Below, one piece after another: positions 35,088-44,921 of a stretch of DNA of 50,403 bases (its first letter is position 1; each line of letters begins with the position of its first letter). Both the position numbers and the translations under genes were made by a program. Below the pieces are notes generated by a model, which did no database searches, had not been told where the DNA came from, and saw nothing but the letters and a program-made list of their open reading frames with translations. The DNA comes from Bacteroidales bacterium (GTDB lineage: Bacteria; Bacteroidota; Bacteroidia; Bacteroidales; F082), in the NCBI GenBank assembly GCA_018400955.1, contig JAGYLH010000012.1, forward strand, positions 1 through 50,403, written 5' to 3'.

Positions 35088-36324
35088 CTACCACAATTCA
35101 TGCTCCTGCTCAAATGAAACATTTACTGAGGCCGGGAAAAGTTCAACTGATTTATCATTGAGGAAGTTCCAGAAATGATCAGCACCAGGTCCCTTATCTG
35201 TATTGGTCAACACAATCAATGTTTTCTTTTGGGCCATGTCGCGCAGGTAAAAACTTCTGAAGCCCTTCCACCAACCATAATGATAAACGGCACTATCTGA
35301 GGCCGTTTTGATACGCCATCCAAAACCATAATTGTCAACCCTGCGCCTGTGCCTTGGACTGCCCGCTGTAAACGCTTCCTGCAGAATGGTGTCGTGCACC
35401 AACAGGCCGTAGTTAAGTGACTTATCAAACCTGTAAAGATCATCCACTGTAGAGAACATGCTTTTATCGCCCAAAACTCCATTCAGGTAATCGTTGCGCA
35501 CGTGAATATATCTTCGTCCCCGCAAATCGTGGCCCGGACACCAAATGGAATATAAGCAGAAACCACTGTGTCGAAGCGCATATTGTAAACAAATGAATCC
35601 TTCATCCCCAAAGGTTCAAATATTCTTTTCTTTAAAAAATCTTCAAAATGCATCCCACTCGCCCTTTCCACAACCGAGGCCAGCAAGGCATAATTGGTGT
35701 TGCAATAATGGAATCCCCTGTCGGGCCTGAAATAGGGAGAAGGTTGATGCTGAACAAAAGCTCAATCATCTTGTCGTTGGTGAGCGGAATAGTTTTGTCT
35801 TTCCACTGCTCATGTGCCAGCGATTCGTAGCGCGACAGGCCAGACCTGTGGTTGAGCAATTGCCTGATGGTTACATTCTCATACGGCCATTCAGGTATAA
35901 AAGCCCGCACATCAACATCATAATGTAGTATTGTTCCATCACTATGCAAAATCATGATCGCCATAGCTGTAAACATCTTGGATACAGAGGCCAGTTCAAA
36001 CTGATTGTCAACCTGCAATGAATCGCGACGGCGGCGCACATCTTTATAGCCAAAAGCATTTTTGTAAACCACCCTGCCCTGTTCAGCATACAATACGGTG
36101 CCATTAAATCCGGTAATTTTGCGCAAGCGTTGAAAAACAGCATCTACTTCGTCCGCTTTCAGTTCAATTTGCTCGTGATCAGGCAAGTCAAAAAGGCTAT
36201 CCAAAACCAAAACAGGAGGTTCTACATTCTTTTGAACAATTTCGGGCTGACCCTCATTTGTTATGCATGAGAGCAGCAGGATTACAAAAATGATTAGAAC
36301 AAAACTATTAAAGGATTTCCTCAT
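35088..36324 (-). pseudogene. Beta-lactamase-class-C-like serine hydrolase, two frameshifts
   Basis: Three consecutive minus-strand frames make one protein of about 410 residues. The first part (36324 to about 35745) has a lipobox (LLLSC) and the catalytic SxxK as ASVSKMFTA. The second (about 35745 to 35535) restores PYFRPDRGFHYCNTNYALLA with the Y-x-N motif, and the third (to 35088) contains YHYGWWKGF with the third-box H-x-G. Each junction is explained by one missing base: near 35744 (AACC where AAACC would restore the frame) and near 35533-35535 (CCC where CCCC would). All catalytic motifs survive. Recent pseudogene or assembly errors in short homopolymers are both possible. Confidence 0.82.
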
Positions 36325-36545
36325 GAGCATAAATTAGCGGCAAAAATACCAATTATGAATTGGCTCCGATACTTTCGTTTTTGTTAAAAAAACTTAGTGG
36401 CTGTTCTACAATCATAAATTTAACAAAACAGGAGGGTTTTAAGGCCTTGGTGAAAAGCCCTCGAAATAAAATGTTCCAATTCCAGTGCCAAAGCACCAAA
36501 AGGCGCAAACCACTGCCCAGCAACTAATTAACTAAAGTCATAAAC

Positions 36546-36573
36546 AAAAAAAAGCTTTCATAATGAAAGCTTT
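36546..36573 (-). terminator. Terminator of tRNA-Phe
   Basis: AAAGCTTTC and GAAAGCTTT arms (36551-36559, 36565-36573); on the minus strand followed by a run of T. Confidence 0.75.
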
Positions 36574-36578
36574 AGGTG

Positions 36579-36651
<73 letters not shown>

Positions 36652-36667
36652 TCCGTTTTTGGAGCGG

Positions 36668-36675
36668 CAAAGGTA
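36668..36675 (-). promoter_or_regulatory. -7 promoter element for tRNA-Phe
   Basis: TACCTTTG on the minus strand, 16 bases before the mature 5' end. Confidence 0.55.
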
Positions 36676-36736
36676 ATACATATTTTAAATTATCTAAACT
36701 TTTTTCCAACATTTCACAACTATAGCTCATTATCAA

Positions 36737-36744
36737 TAACTTTG
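36737..36744 (+). promoter_or_regulatory. -7 promoter element for coaX
   Basis: TAACTTTG, 28 bases before ATG 36773; likely promoter of the envelope cluster that follows. Confidence 0.5.
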
Positions 36745-36772
36745 CCGTCAATTTTTGTTGTAATTGAACACC

Positions 36773-37501
36773 ATGAAACTAATCGTTGATATCGGGAATA
36801 CCCTTTTTAAATTTGCGTTTTTTGATGCTAACAGGCTGGTACACCAGTTCTCCCTACCTGTAGGAGAAGCCTCAAAACTGCCCGAAATCCTTAAAAACTA
36901 CCCGGTTCCAGCAAGCTGTTTCCTTTCAAGCGTAAGGGATTTGCCTGAAGCTTTTCTCATGAGCTTACCACAATCCATCGAAGTAAAACAACTGGACCAC
37001 CTAACGCCTTTGCCATTTAAAATCAACTATAGCACACCTGAAACATTGGGCAGGGACCGTATTGCTTTGGTAGCAGCTGCTTATCAGCGATTTCCAAAGC
37101 AAAATGTATTGATAATCGACGTTGGAACTTGCATCACCTACGATTTTCTCAGCAACGATGGCATATATTACGGTGGAGGCATAAGCCCTGGCATACAGCT
37201 TCGGTTCAAAGCGATGAATCAGTTTACCGGAAAACTGCCATTGGCATCAATGATTGAAAATCCACCTCTGGTTGGAAACAGCACAATAGCCTCTTTGCAA
37301 TCAGGCGTGATGCATGGCATACAGGCTGAAATGGAAGGTATAATTCGCAAATACATGGAAATTTACGAAGATTTAACTGTATTAATAGGGGGAGGAGATA
37401 ATAAATATTTTGATAAGCAGTTAAATTATAGCATCTTTGCAGCGTCAAATTTAGTTATTGAGGGATTAAAGATAATTTCAGATTTTAATGAAAATCAGTA
37501 A
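36773..37501 (+). CDS. coaX: Type III pantothenate kinase
   Basis: 242 residues from ATG 36773; a TTG nine bases upstream is in frame but less likely. Motifs of CoaX: MKLIVDIGNTLFKFAFF (phosphate 1 loop), ETLGRDRIALVAAAY near 86-100, VLIIDVGTCITYDFL near 110-124, and GGGISPGIQLRFKAM near 131. It phosphorylates pantothenate, the first step of coenzyme A synthesis. The stop overlaps the next gene by 14 bases, so they are translationally linked. Confidence 0.94.
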   Translation: MKLIVDIGNTLFKFAFFDANRLVHQFSLPVGEASKLPEILKNYPVPASCFLSSVRDLPEAFLMSLPQSIEVKQLDHLTPLPFKINYSTPETLGRDRIALVAAAYQRFPKQNVLIIDVGTCITYDFLSNDGIYYGGGISPGIQLRFKAMNQFTGKLPLASMIENPPLVGNSTIASLQSGVMHGIQAEMEGIIRKYMEIYEDLTVLIGGGDNKYFDKQLNYSIFAASNLVIEGLKIISDFNENQ

Positions 37502-38777
37502 GTTGAAGAAAATTACCGCGTTTATTTTGATGGTACTGGTCACAATGGGCCTTCAGGCACAGACCGGAATTGATTCACCTTACTCGCGTTTTGGTATCGG
37601 ACAATTAGAGAATAAAAGTGTCAATGCCCGGCTCAAAGCCATGGGCGGCATTTCCAATGCTATTGGGAGCAACTCTTTTATCAACGCACGCAACCCGGCT
37701 ACTTATGCCCGGTTCGACTCCCTGTCGTTTCTCTTCAATGCAGGCGTGAGTGCTGGATCGGCCACCTTGCGCACTTCCACTCAAAGCGAATCAGCATCCA
37801 ATTCGCGCTTATCTTATATGAGTGTTGGATTTCCGGTTACACCCAAGTGGCGCGCAAGCGCAGGACTACTTCCCTATTCAAATGTAGCCTACGACGTGCT
37901 TATACCTTATCAGAACGAACTCACCGGCAATTATGCCAAAACTTTTACCGGATCAGGCGGATTAAACCGGTTTTATGTGGGTAGTGCGTTTGCCATCACA
38001 AAAAACCTTTCCGTTGGGGTAAATGCCAATTATGTTTTTGGCAAAAGCAGCAACGATGTTTTACTACACTTTTTTGATTCTGTTTATTACGCCAACAACA
38101 AAATCGAAAATCAGATTCAGGTTAATAGTTTCTTGTTTGATTATGGATTGTTTTATATGGCCGACATTGGAAACGATTTCAACCTGCACGCCGGAATTAG
38201 CTATAGCCAGGAAATGAATTTGGCAGCAAAACGCGAATTTGCAATAAAATCAATATCAGGCGGAGTAAATGGAAATCTTGAACTTATTAGGGACACTATT
38301 GATTACCGACCCGAAGAAAAAGGTAACCTCACCATGCCGCAGGGCTTTGGCTTGGGGCTTGCAATTGAAAAGAAAAACAGTTGGCTGATTGGGGCGGACT
38401 TCAACTGGCAAAACTGGGAAAAGTTTGAAGCCTTTGGACAAAGCGATTCCCTTACCAATGCCTGGAATATTGCTGTTGGCGGTCAATATACACCACCCCA
38501 CACCTCCATTTCAAAATATTGGAAACGTATCACATACAGAGCCGGGTTGCGGTATGACCAAACCTACCTCAATTTGCGTGGTGAGGCAATAAACGAGTTT
38601 GGCATAAGTTTTGGTATGGGGTTACCTGTACCACGTTCTTTAACAAGTGTTGATGTGAGCTTAGAGTTAGGCCGACGGGGAACAGTTGCAAATAATCTGG
38701 TTCAGGAGACTTTTGTAAATTTTACATTGGGGGTTGCCATTTATGAGCGCTGGTTTGTAAAACGAAGGTACCATTAA
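37488..38777 (+). CDS. Putative outer membrane beta-barrel protein
   Basis: 429 residues. A signal peptide (about 1-25, ending LQAQ) is followed by SPYSRFGIGQLENKSVNARLKAMGG, and then alternating beta strands with aromatic girdles to the C-terminal strand FTLGVAIYERWFVKRRYH. The early segment with AMGGIS and NPATYARF resembles FadL-like porins of Bacteroidota. Function is unknown; transport of a hydrophobic compound is possible. It lies between coaX and the TPR/lptC genes, an arrangement I recall from other Bacteroidota. Confidence 0.8.
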   Translation: MKISKLKKITAFILMVLVTMGLQAQTGIDSPYSRFGIGQLENKSVNARLKAMGGISNAIGSNSFINARNPATYARFDSLSFLFNAGVSAGSATLRTSTQSESASNSRLSYMSVGFPVTPKWRASAGLLPYSNVAYDVLIPYQNELTGNYAKTFTGSGGLNRFYVGSAFAITKNLSVGVNANYVFGKSSNDVLLHFFDSVYYANNKIENQIQVNSFLFDYGLFYMADIGNDFNLHAGISYSQEMNLAAKREFAIKSISGGVNGNLELIRDTIDYRPEEKGNLTMPQGFGLGLAIEKKNSWLIGADFNWQNWEKFEAFGQSDSLTNAWNIAVGGQYTPPHTSISKYWKRITYRAGLRYDQTYLNLRGEAINEFGISFGMGLPVPRSLTSVDVSLELGRRGTVANNLVQETFVNFTLGVAIYERWFVKRRYH

Positions 38778-38821
38778 CAAAAAATGAATTATAAGCTATT
38801 ACCAAATTACATTTAAAGTTT

Positions 38822-40240
38822 ATGAAAACTAAACTAATCCTACTGGTGGCAGGTTTGCTTGCAACAGTTTCTGTTAGCGCAAACATTTCGAAAGAGACCC
38901 TTTTTCTCGAACAAGCCACCCAATCACAATCACGCTATGGCGACGACAGCACAACTTGTGTAATTAACTTTTCCCTTTATCGCGAATTTCTGAAGCAATG
39001 GCGTGCCAGTGATTACACCAACCGTATGATTTACGAAATCATCAATCCCTGGCGTTGGGTATTTAACAATTGTCCGCTTGCCAGCGAAAACATATATATA
39101 GATGGTGTACGGATTTTGCAGTTTCAAATAGAGAATGCCAAATCGGAAGCAGATAAAGAAAAGTATATTGATACCTTGATGATGGTTTATGACCAACGCC
39201 TTGAGTATTTTCCGGAATTTCATGCCGGGCATTCCCGTCGTGGAACCCCTCAGGAGGGTTCTGTCCTTGGCCGCAAAGGGGTTGACCTCTACATGCTGTC
39301 ACCAAAACGTTATGAAGATGTGTATAACACCCTGAAAAAATCGGTTGAGTTAGAAGGAAATCAATCTGATGGTACAGTTTTGATATATTACTTCCGCTCA
39401 GTTATCCGCATGGCAAGGGCTGGTGCTGTTGACAGTACCCTCATTGTTGATGCCTACGACCAGATTATTGATATCCTCGACTTAAATATCAAGGGTTATG
39501 CCGAACAAGGCGACAGCCGTTGGGAAGAGATTTATAAAAACTACAAGGGCAATATCGAAGCTACTTTTGAACCATTTGCCACTTGTGTGGACATGGTAAG
39601 GATTTATGCCAGAAAGCTGGATAAAAACCCGAATGATATTGAGCTTTTAAAGAAAGCCACCTCCATGCTCGATCGTCGCAGCTGTCAGGATGATCCATTA
39701 TACCTGGATGCAAGTATGCGTTTGCATAAACTGGAGCCAAGCCCCGAATCTGCTTTCCATATTGGGAGATTGCTGCTGCGCGAGGAAAAATACAGTGATG
39801 CCCTTCCTTATCTAACAGAAGCTACAGCATCAGAGAATGTTGATCGGGCGCACCTTTCTTATCGCTTACTCGGTGAAATATACCGCGTAATGAAAAACTA
39901 TCCGCGAGCACGTCAAATGGCTCTAAAGGCCATTGAGCTTGACCCCAGCGATGGAAATCCTTACATATTGATCGGCGATATGTATGCTTCAAGTGCCAAA
40001 GATTGTGGCGATGGTGATTTTTATGGTAAAGTTGCTTATTGGGCTGCTGTTGATAAGTATATGCGTGCCCGCCAAATGGACCCAACCGTTGCTGAATTGG
40101 CCAATAGCCGGATCAGTGCCTACATGGCCTATTTTCCTTCAGCCGAGGCTATTTTCTTTCACGACTTCAAAGAGGGTGACACTTATACTGTTGAATGTTG
40201 GATAAATGAAAACACAACCATCAGGGCAGCAAAGCAATAA
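38822..40240 (+). CDS. Secreted TPR-repeat protein
   Basis: 472 residues. A signal peptide (MKTKLILLVAGLLATVSVSA) exports it to the periplasm. The N-terminal part (about 40-130) has CVINFSLYREFLKQW and the CPLASENIYIDG segment, and TPR-like helices run from about 300 to 430 (RLHKLEPSPESAFHIGRLLLREEKYSDALPYL, NYPRARQMALKAIELDPSDGNPYILIGDMY). Such a protein would bind other envelope proteins. It overlaps lptC by 35 bases, which suggests tight co-expression with LPS transport. Confidence 0.85.
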   Translation: MKTKLILLVAGLLATVSVSANISKETLFLEQATQSQSRYGDDSTTCVINFSLYREFLKQWRASDYTNRMIYEIINPWRWVFNNCPLASENIYIDGVRILQFQIENAKSEADKEKYIDTLMMVYDQRLEYFPEFHAGHSRRGTPQEGSVLGRKGVDLYMLSPKRYEDVYNTLKKSVELEGNQSDGTVLIYYFRSVIRMARAGAVDSTLIVDAYDQIIDILDLNIKGYAEQGDSRWEEIYKNYKGNIEATFEPFATCVDMVRIYARKLDKNPNDIELLKKATSMLDRRSCQDDPLYLDASMRLHKLEPSPESAFHIGRLLLREEKYSDALPYLTEATASENVDRAHLSYRLLGEIYRVMKNYPRARQMALKAIELDPSDGNPYILIGDMYASSAKDCGDGDFYGKVAYWAAVDKYMRARQMDPTVAELANSRISAYMAYFPSAEAIFFHDFKEGDTYTVECWINENTTIRAAKQ

Positions 40241-40835
40241 AACCTTGATACACCCTGCAAACAAATTTAATACATTCCTTTTATACATCATGGCCATTGC
40301 AATGGCCATGATGTTTTTTTCGTGCGAAAACCCAATTGCAGTTCTGCAGGAGTTTAGCCGCGAGGATACCCTTTCGTCCGTTACAGCCAAAGATGTAGTT
40401 TACACCAGGAGCGATTCGGGCCGCGTGCAGATGCGCCTGCATGCTCCGCGTATGAATAAGTTTGAAGGCGACGACCCATCTACTGAATTTCCTGACGGTT
40501 TTGTGGCCTATTTTTATGACTCTGTTGATGTGATGAGTTCCACCATCAGGGCTGAATACGGCATTAATTATGAAAAAGTCAGGCTGCTCCTTGCACGAAG
40601 TAATGTTGAGGTTGAAAATTTTATCACTAAGGAAAAACTCTATACAGAAACACTCTATTGGAATCAGCAAAACAAAACAATTTTTACACGGGCTTCCGTT
40701 AAAATAACATCGCCCGACCGGGTAATCTACGGCGACAGCCTGACTGCCAGCGAAGGATTTGAACAAAGGGTAATCCACAACATCAAAGCAACACTCGAGG
40801 TGGACGAAGAAGAGCCCCTTGAATCAGAAAACTAA
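40206..40835 (+). CDS. lptC: LPS export protein LptC
   Basis: 209 residues. The N-terminal hydrophobic segment ends with a lipobox-like FFSC (Cys39), after an unusually long n-region (27 residues) that lies within the preceding gene; an internal ATG at about residue 29 is a possible alternative start. The LptC domain follows: VTAKDVVYTRSDSGRVQMRLHAPRMNKFE, GFVAYFYDSVDVMSSTIRAEYG, WNQQNKTIFTRASVKITSPDRVIYGDSL. It would link the LptBFG transporter to LptA in moving LPS. Other lpt genes are not nearby. Confidence 0.88.
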   Translation: MKTQPSGQQSNKTLIHPANKFNTFLLYIMAIAMAMMFFSCENPIAVLQEFSREDTLSSVTAKDVVYTRSDSGRVQMRLHAPRMNKFEGDDPSTEFPDGFVAYFYDSVDVMSSTIRAEYGINYEKVRLLLARSNVEVENFITKEKLYTETLYWNQQNKTIFTRASVKITSPDRVIYGDSLTASEGFEQRVIHNIKATLEVDEEEPLESEN

Positions 40836-40847
40836 ACTTCTTTTAAC

Positions 40848-40855
40848 TATTTTTG
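40848..40855 (+). promoter_or_regulatory. -7 promoter element for the CNNM/CBS gene
   Basis: TATTTTTG, 25 bases before the GTG start at 40881. Confidence 0.45.
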
Positions 40856-40880
40856 TGACGCCTATAACGAAAACAATTAC

Positions 40881-42149
40881 GTGGACAACTGGCAAATAAT
40901 TATTTTAACGCTATTCCTTTCCGCATTTTTCTCGGGTATGGAAATAGCCTTTGTAAGTTCAAACAGACTGCGCATTGAGCTTGACCTGAAGAAAAATCTT
41001 TTGAGTGCACGCATTCTTTCACGCTTTTATAAAAACCCCTCGCATTTTATTGGTGCCCTTTTATTTGGCAATAATGTGGCCTTGGTGGTATATGGTATTG
41101 CCATGGCCAACGTGCTCGAACCTGCTATTGCTTCCTGGTTGCCCGAAAGCATTTACAGCAATTTTACCTTGTTGCTGGCACAAACAATCATTGCAACCAT
41201 CCTGATTTTAATTGTTGCTGAGTTTCTCCCTAAAATATTCTTTCGCATCAACCCCAATGGCCTGCTCAACGCTTTCTCCGTTCCGGTTTACCTGATTTAT
41301 TATATTTTTTATCCGATTATTGTATTGTACATTGGCCTTTCGGAGCTGATCATTAAAGGTGTTTTCCGCATCGAACTTACCCGAAGCGACTACCGCTTTA
41401 GTTCGGTTGATTTGAATGATTACCTCATGGAGTATGCCCAGCAGGAAGAATCTGAAGATGAAGTGCAGCACGATATTCAATTATTCCAAAACGCGATCGA
41501 ATTCAGGCATGTGAAACTGCGCGAATGCATGGTGCCCCGTACAGAAATTGAAGCTGTAAGTTCCACTACAACCTTAAAGGAATTGTTGAATAGATTCGCT
41601 GACACAAAACATTCTAAAATATTGGTTTACAATGATAACATTGATAATATCGTAGGCTATGTGCATTCATTCGATATGTTTAAAAAACCTGCCTCCATCA
41701 GCGAAGTTATCCGCGAAATTCATGTGTATCCCGAAACCTTTGCCGCCAACCGCTTACTAAGCCAATTTATACAGGACCGTCAGGGTATTGCTGTGGTACT
41801 TGATGAGTTTGGGGGCACTTCCGGTATCGTGTCTATGGAAGACATCATTGAAGAAATATTTGGTGAAATTGACGATGAGTTTGATGAGGATTCTACTGTA
41901 GAAAAAGAACTTGGCGACAACGAATACATTTTTTCAACACGCCTCGAAATCGATTACCTCAATGAAACCTATAAGTTAGGATTCCCGGAAGCAGAAGAAT
42001 ACGAGACATTGGCCGGTTTTATCCTGCATTACCACGAAAGTATTCCCGAACACCACGAAGAAGTAATTATTCATCCCTATATAATTAAGGTACTTAAGGC
42101 TACAGAAAACCGCCTGGATGAGGTTCACCTAAAATTATTACAGGATTAA
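40881..42149 (+). CDS. CNNM/HlyC-CorC family membrane protein with CBS pair
   Basis: 422 residues from GTG 40881. The N-terminal DUF21/CNNM domain has about four transmembrane segments (SAFFSGMEIAFVSSNRLRIEL near 14-34; ILILIVAEFLPKIFFRINP near 110-128). Two CBS domains follow (MVPRTEIEAVSSTTTL near 216, LDEFGGTSGIVSMEDIIEEIFGEI near 310-333), and the C-terminal CorC/HlyC domain ends the protein. Such proteins export magnesium or related ions; in Bacteroidota the same architecture includes GldE of the gliding machinery. No gldD or mutY neighbour is present, so I do not call it gldE. Confidence 0.88.
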   Translation: MDNWQIIILTLFLSAFFSGMEIAFVSSNRLRIELDLKKNLLSARILSRFYKNPSHFIGALLFGNNVALVVYGIAMANVLEPAIASWLPESIYSNFTLLLAQTIIATILILIVAEFLPKIFFRINPNGLLNAFSVPVYLIYYIFYPIIVLYIGLSELIIKGVFRIELTRSDYRFSSVDLNDYLMEYAQQEESEDEVQHDIQLFQNAIEFRHVKLRECMVPRTEIEAVSSTTTLKELLNRFADTKHSKILVYNDNIDNIVGYVHSFDMFKKPASISEVIREIHVYPETFAANRLLSQFIQDRQGIAVVLDEFGGTSGIVSMEDIIEEIFGEIDDEFDEDSTVEKELGDNEYIFSTRLEIDYLNETYKLGFPEAEEYETLAGFILHYHESIPEHHEEVIIHPYIIKVLKATENRLDEVHLKLLQD

Positions 42150-42317
42150 AAGTAAAACCCACCTGATTTAGACAGTGCTTGAATGCTGTTTCGATAGCTC
42201 ATAGCCAACAAGCTAAAGTTATCAACATATTATCATGTTGTATTTCAGAGAAATAGTTAACCATAAAGTGGCTTTGTTAAAATCAGGATTTTATTTTTCT
42301 ACTTAAAGTTTCTGTTG

Positions 42318-42325
42318 TACATTTG
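42318..42325 (+). promoter_or_regulatory. -7 promoter element for ppiD
   Basis: TACATTTG, 31 bases before ATG 42356; it argues against a start at the in-frame TTG 42323. Confidence 0.5.
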
Positions 42326-42355
42326 CACCCTGTTTTAAAAAAAGATAGATACACT

Positions 42356-44470
42356 ATGGCTGTAATTGGAAAAATCAGAAAACACTCCGTCTTATTGATA
42401 GTTGTAATAGGTGTTGCTTTGGCTGCATTTGTGCTTGGCGACCTGTTTCAAGGAGGAGGGGGCGGACGTCCGGTAGTTAATGTTGCTACGATTGGGGGCG
42501 ATGACATCACTATCATTGAATTCAACCGTAAATTTGAACAAAATGCCGATGCCACCCGCCAGCAAATGCAAAATGAGCGTTTATCGCAAGATGACCTCTT
42601 CAGGATTCGTGAGCAAACCTGGAACCAGATTTTACAGGAGGTGATTATGGGCAAAGAGCTTGATAAGTTAGGCCTTACCGTAACTACTGAAGAATTGTTT
42701 GACCAGGTTCAGGGCCCCAACCCCCACCCCGCCATCCTGCAAAACTTCTCCAATCCTGAAACCGGCGAATACGACCGCAGCATGGTGCTGAATTATTTGC
42801 AAAACCTCGACAATATGCAGCCTGCTGCCAAAGAACAATGGTTGGTTTTTGAAAAATATATCAAGGACGACAGGCTAAACACAAAATACAACAACCTGAT
42901 CACAAAAGCATATTACACACCAAGTGCATTGGCACGTGCAGGTTGGGTTGACCGCAACCACAAAGCGGATTTCGACCTGGTAGCCGTGCGTTTTGCCAGC
43001 GTTAACGACAGCCTGGTAAGCATTACCGACAAGGACTACAAGAGTTTCTACGATGAAAACAAACATATGTATGAACGTCAGGCAAGCCGCGATATCGAAT
43101 ATGTAGTTTTTGACATTCTGCCCTCAGCTGATGACCAGCGTATGGCGCAAAAATTCGCTCAGGACCTTGTGGATGAATTTAGCACAACCAGCAACATTGC
43201 CGGTTTTGTAAACGCAAATTCCGATAGCCGCTACAACGAAGCATGGCTAAGCCGTGGCGAAGTTCCTGTTTCGCTTGAAGAAATCATGTTTGATGCCGAA
43301 AAAGGTTTTGTTTATGGCCCCTACTTTGAAGATGGCAGCTACAACCTGGCCCGGCTTGTAGATGTTACTACCCGCCCCGATTCGTTGAAAGCCAGCCATG
43401 TGTTGATTGCCTTTCAGGGTGCTATGCGCAGCGAGCAAACACGCAGCAAAGAAGAAGCCGAAAGGATTGCCGACAGCTTACTTACCGTCATTCAGCGCAG
43501 GCCTGCCCAACTTACTGATATTGCAGCAAGCATGTCGGACGATGGCAGCGCAGCACAAAACAGCGGCGACCTCGGCTGGTTCGCCGATGGCCAAATGGTA
43601 CCCCCTTTCAATGAATTTGTAGCAGAGAATAATATAGGAACCATTGGCAAAGTAGAAACTGATTTTGGTTTTCACATTATCCAGGTTACCGGAAAAACTG
43701 AAGAAAAACCAAAGATTAAACTCGCCCTGATTACCCACGAGGTTACCCCCAGCTCGCAAACATTTCAGAATGTATTTGCCAAAGCCAGCAAGTTTGCAAC
43801 CGAAACCCGCAGCAGAGATCAGTTTGATGAAGTGGTCGAACGCGATGGGCTATCAAAAAGGCTTGCCCCCAACCTCACCCAAATGACAAACAACATCCCT
43901 GGCATTCAAAACCCACGACAAATTGTACGTTGGGCCTTTGACAAAGATACTGATGTGGACGATGTTTCCACCATTTTTGATATGGAAGATAAATATGTGA
44001 TTGCCGTACTGACCCAAAAATGGGAAAAAGGCATCCCCGCCCTCGAAGACATGAAAGACCAGATAACGGCCCAGGTGTTGAACAGGAAAAAAGGCGAATA
44101 CATCGCCGAACAAATGAAAGCCAACCTGGACGACCTGAACGCCATCGCTGCAAAATTTGATGTGACGGTTGAACAGCTTACTCAACAAAGTTTTGATGCC
44201 CGCACCGTAGGCAGTTATGGTATGGAAAACAAGCTGATAGGCACAATGTTTGGTCTCGAAGTGGGCGAAGTTGCAGGTCCTGTTGTTGGCAACAGTGCCA
44301 CTTTTGTTGCAAAAATGACCAGCATGAACAAGGCTGACGAACCCGAAAATTTTGACAATATCAAACGCGACCAGCGTAACCTTTTCAGCAATTCGGTTCG
44401 TAACAACAGTGCCTTCAGGGCCCTGGAAAAACTGACAAAAATCGAAGACAACAGGCTGGATTTCTATTAG
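42356..44470 (+). CDS. ppiD: SurA/PpiD-type periplasmic folding factor
   Basis: 704 residues from ATG 42356. A short cytoplasmic N-terminus (MAVIGKIRKHS) leads to one transmembrane helix (VLLIVVIGVALAAFVLGDLF), as in PpiD. The SurA_N chaperone region spans about 40-200 with RIREQTWNQILQEVIMGKELDKLGL. The parvulin domain is near 340-455 (KASHVLIAF, then SMSDDGSAAQNSGDLGWFADGQMVPPF and DFGFHIIQVTG). It is anchored in the inner membrane and assists outer-membrane protein folding. It fits the envelope context of lptC and the barrel gene. Confidence 0.92.
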   Translation: MAVIGKIRKHSVLLIVVIGVALAAFVLGDLFQGGGGGRPVVNVATIGGDDITIIEFNRKFEQNADATRQQMQNERLSQDDLFRIREQTWNQILQEVIMGKELDKLGLTVTTEELFDQVQGPNPHPAILQNFSNPETGEYDRSMVLNYLQNLDNMQPAAKEQWLVFEKYIKDDRLNTKYNNLITKAYYTPSALARAGWVDRNHKADFDLVAVRFASVNDSLVSITDKDYKSFYDENKHMYERQASRDIEYVVFDILPSADDQRMAQKFAQDLVDEFSTTSNIAGFVNANSDSRYNEAWLSRGEVPVSLEEIMFDAEKGFVYGPYFEDGSYNLARLVDVTTRPDSLKASHVLIAFQGAMRSEQTRSKEEAERIADSLLTVIQRRPAQLTDIAASMSDDGSAAQNSGDLGWFADGQMVPPFNEFVAENNIGTIGKVETDFGFHIIQVTGKTEEKPKIKLALITHEVTPSSQTFQNVFAKASKFATETRSRDQFDEVVERDGLSKRLAPNLTQMTNNIPGIQNPRQIVRWAFDKDTDVDDVSTIFDMEDKYVIAVLTQKWEKGIPALEDMKDQITAQVLNRKKGEYIAEQMKANLDDLNAIAAKFDVTVEQLTQQSFDARTVGSYGMENKLIGTMFGLEVGEVAGPVVGNSATFVAKMTSMNKADEPENFDNIKRDQRNLFSNSVRNNSAFRALEKLTKIEDNRLDFY

Positions 44471-44498
44471 GCTGAAAGTTTTTGACCAAATAAAATAA

Positions 44499-44528
44499 AA
44501 ACCGCTTCCTGATGGGGCGGTTTTTTTT
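44499..44528 (+). terminator. Terminator of ppiD
   Basis: AAACCGC (44499-44505) and GCGGTTT (44517-44523), followed by eight T. Confidence 0.8.
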
Positions 44529-44689
44529 GTGGCCTATCAGCAGTTTAATTGTTTTGGCCTACCTATAGCTCCGCAAGGCATCCGCTTCGCGAAACTATTT
44601 TGTGCTTTAGCTACACCCAATGGATAGCCCTCAAGCTACATTGATGAAGAGACCTTATAATCCAGCAAAAAAACGATTTGATTTTTTAC

Positions 44690-44729
44690 CCTACAACACA
44701 TTCAACCTATTGGCATCCTGCTTGATAAA
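44690..44729. repeat. 40-bp direct repeat, left copy
   Basis: Matches 46533-46572 at 39 of 40 bases (C or T at position 32). The two copies flank the MutS-like gene. The minus strand of both copies encodes the same C-terminal peptide FIKQDANRLNVL and a TAG stop. Confidence 0.9.
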
Positions 44730-44825
44730 CACCACATTCCTCTCTTTGTCAAACAAAATAATGCCGTTTATTCCCCATCCCTCCAAAAAAATAGCATCAA
44801 GGTAACCGATGCTCTTGACGAGTTT
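44691..44825 (-). pseudogene. Fragment of a minus-strand gene ending in FIKQDANRLNVL
   Basis: A 44-codon open stretch on the minus strand ends with TAG at 44691 and is closed upstream by TGA at 44826-44828, with no ATG. It reads SIGYLDAIFLEGWGINGI, then ILFDKERNVVFIKQDANR and NVL. It shares only its last residues with the small gene at 46534-46695. It is most simply a gene remnant in the 390-base stretch between the ppiD terminator and the MutS-like gene; otherwise that stretch holds nothing I can support except a -7 element. Confidence 0.4.
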
Positions 44826-44851
44826 TCAGATCCAGCATTCCGCATATTCTG

Positions 44852-44859
44852 TATCTTTG
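44852..44859 (+). promoter_or_regulatory. Possible -7 element for the MutS-like gene
   Basis: TATCTTTG, 62 bases before ATG 44922. No -33 element is evident. Confidence 0.4.
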
Positions 44860-44921
44860 GGTTGCTATTGGGGCCAATAACTCCTGACATTAGTGGATAA
44901 TCCGCTACAAATAGCAAAAAA

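Noticed and set aside
36331..36578. A hidden gene in the stretch before tRNA-Phe
   Set aside because: No open frame with coding character; only the tRNA-Phe terminator hairpin is supported.
40206..40322. lptC start at the internal ATG near 40290
   Set aside because: A start there would give a signal of only about 11 residues before the lipobox Cys; the upstream ATG in the overlap is more likely, although not proven.
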